From assembly GCA_020744225.1 (NCBI GenBank), contig JAGMWG010000002.1, forward strand, positions 372,001-436,000: DNA of 64,000 nt, read 5' to 3'. Position 1 is the first letter of the stretch. Each line of letters starts with the position of its first letter. Made by a program: the position numbers and the translations under genes. The notes under the pieces are model-generated. The model saw nothing but the letters and a program-made list of their open reading frames with translations, was not told where the DNA came from and searched no databases. This stretch comes from Paraphoma chrysanthemicola (lineage: Eukaryota; Ascomycota; Dothideomycetes; Pleosporales; Phaeosphaeriaceae). Positions 61,051-64,000 of the stretch are shown piece by piece.

Positions 61051-64000
61051 ATGGACCGCCACTCCAACACTCCACCCGGCGACGACAGCCCCGAAGACGC
61101 GAGCCCCACGCGAGAGCAGCGCAACGTCCTCGAGCGCTTCCTGTCCAACCTCTTCGAAGACCGCTTGCTCACCGACAGCCCCGCAGACACGACTGCGTCC
61201 TCACCACCCACTTTGCCGCAGCCGCCGCCCTCTAATAATCTCGTGCCCTTCTTCAGCGCCGCCACTGTTCTCGACCCGCCTCACGCGGAAGGCACCTCTT
61301 CGACCGCACCTACTACGGACGCCGCACACCCTACGCCGCCAATGCAAAGCCCGCGCGATGCCGTCTTTTGCGTCGAGGACACTGTGGGACTGAAGGACGA
61401 CAAGTACAGCGTTGGCGTGGTAGACCGGTCCTTTGGCGATGTCGACAGCCACGAGCCCCGGCCGCAGCGCGACTACGGCGAGGACATTGAGCGCCACACC
61501 GACATCTCGCGCGAAGAGTTTGCCAAGTTCATGAAGAGCGGCATTCCTCCGCGGGGCACAGTGCTGGTCTCGTGGCAGACGCAGCTGAAGACGGAACTAG
61601 TACCAGAGGCAAAACTGCAGCTGCTGGATCGTGCGCTGTACGTGGGCGATGTCGTCAAGCGGAACTCGGAAGAACACATGAGCGGGACCGTCATCGGAAC
61701 AAAAGTGCTCTGCACCCTCTTCCCCGCCACCCACTACAACGGCGGCCAGATTACACAAGCCATCAGCGACGACCTGTCAATACGAAACGTCCCCGCAGAC
61801 GAACTTCTCAACACGCACGAGTTCAGTGAGGGCACGGTGGTTATATACGGTGACTGGGTCGGGCGAGTGGAGAATGTCTACGACGAGGTGGCTCTCAAGC
61901 TGTCGAACAACTCTGTCGTAGTCGTGGAGGATCCCGCCGAGCTCGAGCAAGACGACCTCACAGTCGATCGACTGAGCGTGGGCGACACGGTCAAGACAAA
62001 GAAAGGCAACCTGCGGAGAGGGCGCTGGAAATATGGAGCGTTCGACCCCAATGTGCGACCGCAAGGCATCGTCGTCGAGACACGCACATCCGAGATCGAC
62101 GTGCAGTGGCTGGCGCGCAGCATTAGCGCGAGCAACATCGCTCTTTCCGCTGATGAACCACCAGCCACGCTCAGCCGCGACGAGTTTGAGAGCTCCACCT
62201 TTTTCAAGTACGACGCCTCTGGGAGCTCATCCAAGACCCTGCCGCTGATCAACAATGGTACCGAGCGGGTATATCATGTCACCGATGTAGCAGTCGGCGA
62301 CCGCGTCACGTTCAAGGATCTTCTCGGTGCTGCCGTCAAGTACGACGGGAGCCACAATCTACCAAACGGCTATCCACAGGGCAAACTGACTCGCATCCCA
62401 CGGACCGAGACCTTGGGATATGATTTGAATGTATTCCTCGTCATGCAGACGCACACACAGGTCACCGTGCAGTGGCAAGATCTCTCCATAACCGACGACC
62501 TGAGCATATCACTACTGCCAGATCCAAACGTCGAAGACGACGATGAGGTGTGGCCGGGCGAGGTCGTCTTTTCCAAGGAAGGCCGCGAAGGTAACAATGC
62601 CGAGGAGACGTGGACGAAGAAGCCCGCCAAAGTAGGGGTTGTGCAGGCAGTCAAGTCGAGAGATCGCATTGCACAAGTGCGGTGGTTCAAGAATCCCTCC
62701 ATCGAATTCTTCGGCCCCGACCTTCTTCGACCGTCATCTACCGGCGAACTCAGTGAGAACACGGAAGATGTGAGTCTGTACGATATCTACTCCTTTCCCG
62801 CTCTTACAAGACGGCGAAACGATTTCGTCCTGGTCCATCCAAACTCAATAGAGGGCCTGCATGAGCCACTCAACCTTACTGGGCCTGACTGGTTCGGAGA
62901 AGTCATCGATCTAGGCTTAGACGGCAAGCTTGTAGTTCGATTGGGTGCAGCCAAGCCGGTGGTGGATGTCAAGGTGCCATATGAAGGTGTCACCCTTGCT
63001 TACAGCAGTGACATGGACGATGAATTCATGAACATGCATGCAGACGACGACTCTTTCATTGAATCTGACGAGGAGGATATCTCCGACTTCGACTCTGCAT
63101 CCTTCAACGAGATGTGGATTGAATACGAAGGCATGGACGGCGAGCAGCCTGTGGGTGATGATGAGGAGTGGTCAACAGAGGATGAGGAAGATGCAAGCGA
63201 CGACGATACCTCTATGCCAGATCTCGAGGAGGTCGATGATGTCGATACCACGAAAACGACACCAGAGAGCAAGTCCCCTGCTGTTAATGAGCAGCCTGAG
63301 GATACGGCAAACAATACTCTTGACGGCGCAGCATCGCCAATGCAAGAGGATGGGCGTGAGGACTCCTCAGAAGGCCCTGCCTCTTTCCTCATTCTCGACA
63401 CTACACCACCCACAAACCACCATTACCTTCATCATACTGCAGCATCCTCCTCTGCGTTTATGCGTCGCATCGGCAAGGAGCACAAGATATTGCGAGGCTC
63501 GCTGCCGCCTGGCATATTTGTCCGCACTTGGGAATCACGACTGGACCTCATTCGTGTTCTCGTCATTGGACCAAACGAAACGCCATACGAGTACGCGCCC
63601 TTTGTCATTGACTTCCACCTTGGCTCGACCTATCCCCAAACACCGCCAGAAGCCTTCTTCCATAGCTGGACGAACGGGAATGGCCCAGTCAATCCCAATC
63701 TCTACGAGGATGGAAAGATCTGCCTTAGCTTACTCGGAACTTGGCATACTGATGAGCGAAATGAGAGCTGGAGCCCCACGAAAAGCACGCTGCTGCAGGT
63801 ATTGGTCTCTATCATGGGTCTAGTCTTGGTGAAGGAGCCATACTACAATGAAGCCGGCTACGACGTCCACCGATCCGCACCCGAGACCAAGCTAAGTAGC
63901 GCTCTGTACACCGAGCGGGCTTACTTCCGCGCTCGCGCCTTCATCACTCATGCCCTCAGCAATGAGGTCGCTCCATTCAAACAAGAGCTAGAATTCCTCT
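61051..64000 (+). CDS. UBE2O-like ubiquitin-conjugating enzyme, 3' end outside window
   Basis: Open from ATG 61051 to the window edge (983 codons plus one base), no intron needed. N-terminal half: repeated SH3-like barrels seen in UBE2O (DAVFCVEDTVGLKDDKYSVGVVDRSFGDVD; VYVGDVVKR-like and VVYGDWVGRVENV-like strands; TVQWQDLSI). A long acidic stretch (about 650-730) follows. The UBC domain begins near residue 800 (FMRRIGKEHKILRGSLPPGIFVRTWE), with active-site Cys891 in EDGKICLSLLGTWHTDERNESWSP. UBE2O is a hybrid E2/E3 that ubiquitinates orphan ribosomal proteins and other basic clients. The C terminus is cut off by the window. Confidence 0.9.
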   Translation, partial: MDRHSNTPPGDDSPEDASPTREQRNVLERFLSNLFEDRLLTDSPADTTASSPPTLPQPPPSNNLVPFFSAATVLDPPHAEGTSSTAPTTDAAHPTPPMQSPRDAVFCVEDTVGLKDDKYSVGVVDRSFGDVDSHEPRPQRDYGEDIERHTDISREEFAKFMKSGIPPRGTVLVSWQTQLKTELVPEAKLQLLDRALYVGDVVKRNSEEHMSGTVIGTKVLCTLFPATHYNGGQITQAISDDLSIRNVPADELLNTHEFSEGTVVIYGDWVGRVENVYDEVALKLSNNSVVVVEDPAELEQDDLTVDRLSVGDTVKTKKGNLRRGRWKYGAFDPNVRPQGIVVETRTSEIDVQWLARSISASNIALSADEPPATLSRDEFESSTFFKYDASGSSSKTLPLINNGTERVYHVTDVAVGDRVTFKDLLGAAVKYDGSHNLPNGYPQGKLTRIPRTETLGYDLNVFLVMQTHTQVTVQWQDLSITDDLSISLLPDPNVEDDDEVWPGEVVFSKEGREGNNAEETWTKKPAKVGVVQAVKSRDRIAQVRWFKNPSIEFFGPDLLRPSSTGELSENTEDVSLYDIYSFPALTRRRNDFVLVHPNSIEGLHEPLNLTGPDWFGEVIDLGLDGKLVVRLGAAKPVVDVKVPYEGVTLAYSSDMDDEFMNMHADDDSFIESDEEDISDFDSASFNEMWIEYEGMDGEQPVGDDEEWSTEDEEDASDDDTSMPDLEEVDDVDTTKTTPESKSPAVNEQPEDTANNTLDGAASPMQEDGREDSSEGPASFLILDTTPPTNHHYLHHTAASSSAFMRRIGKEHKILRGSLPPGIFVRTWESRLDLIRVLVIGPNETPYEYAPFVIDFHLGSTYPQTPPEAFFHSWTNGNGPVNPNLYEDGKICLSLLGTWHTDERNESWSPTKSTLLQVLVSIMGLVLVKEPYYNEAGYDVHRSAPETKLSSALYTERAYFRARAFITHALSNEVAPFKQELEFL

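Noticed and set aside
1..64000. CRISPR arrays, insertion sequences, integrases, viral or toxin genes
   Set aside because: None was seen. The intron-rich eukaryotic gene structure makes prokaryotic elements unlikely, and no transposase or reverse-transcriptase motif was recognised.

Overview
The window is nuclear DNA of a filamentous ascomycete, most likely a Dothideomycete (black-yeast or Mycosphaerella-like). The reasons are gene spacing of about one gene per 1.6 kb, mostly 45-60 bp introns with GTAAGT/GTACGT-type donors and TACTAAC-like branch sites, fungal-only families (Clr5, Bys1, Fungal_trans, GH72, EAF, zf-PARP-only proteins), and no viral, CRISPR or intact transposon sequence. Placement below class level is inference.

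Layout. 0.5-8.7 kb: tail-anchored-looking thioredoxin, twin PARP-zinc-finger protein, a poorly resolved RING/hypothetical region, two divergent unknown paralogues and a small hypothetical. 8.8-17.8 kb: transcription elongation factor EAF, then three secreted carbohydrate-active proteins (CE12-like esterase, AA14-like copper oxidase, GH72 glucanosyltransferase). 18.4-21.4 kb: cytosolic ribosomal protein uS2 (Rps0) and mitochondrial uS15 from one 201 bp divergent promoter, then an 80-residue, three-exon membrane microprotein. 21.5-27.8 kb: a patch of degenerate repeats, a 1235-residue Clr5-ankyrin protein and a Bys1-type secreted protein. 30-41.3 kb: pseudokinase, secreted GH2 hydrolase, GNAT enzyme, PLAC8 protein, a type I membrane protein with a PPxY tail, and a GrpB-GNAT fusion.

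41.6-55.5 kb: nine consecutive genes look like a catabolic gene cluster: an ACS-type MFS carboxylate transporter, two beta-hydroxyacid dehydrogenases, two carboxymuconolactone-decarboxylase (CMD) proteins, two metallo-beta-lactamase-fold (lactonase-like) hydrolases, a zinc alcohol dehydrogenase and a C2H2/Fungal_trans regulator. Three enzyme families are each present twice, and TGCGG half-sites, partly palindromic, recur in five of the intergenic regions. I read it as an uptake and degradation module for an organic acid or lactone; the substrate is unknown. This is the best candidate for an undescribed system here.

55.5-64 kb: a nested-hairpin element with a tRNA-like B box, two uncharacterised proteins, COG8 of the Golgi tethering complex, and the first 983 codons of a UBE2O-like E2/E3 enzyme running off the right edge. 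Exon boundaries were placed by eye from splice consensus and frame continuity.
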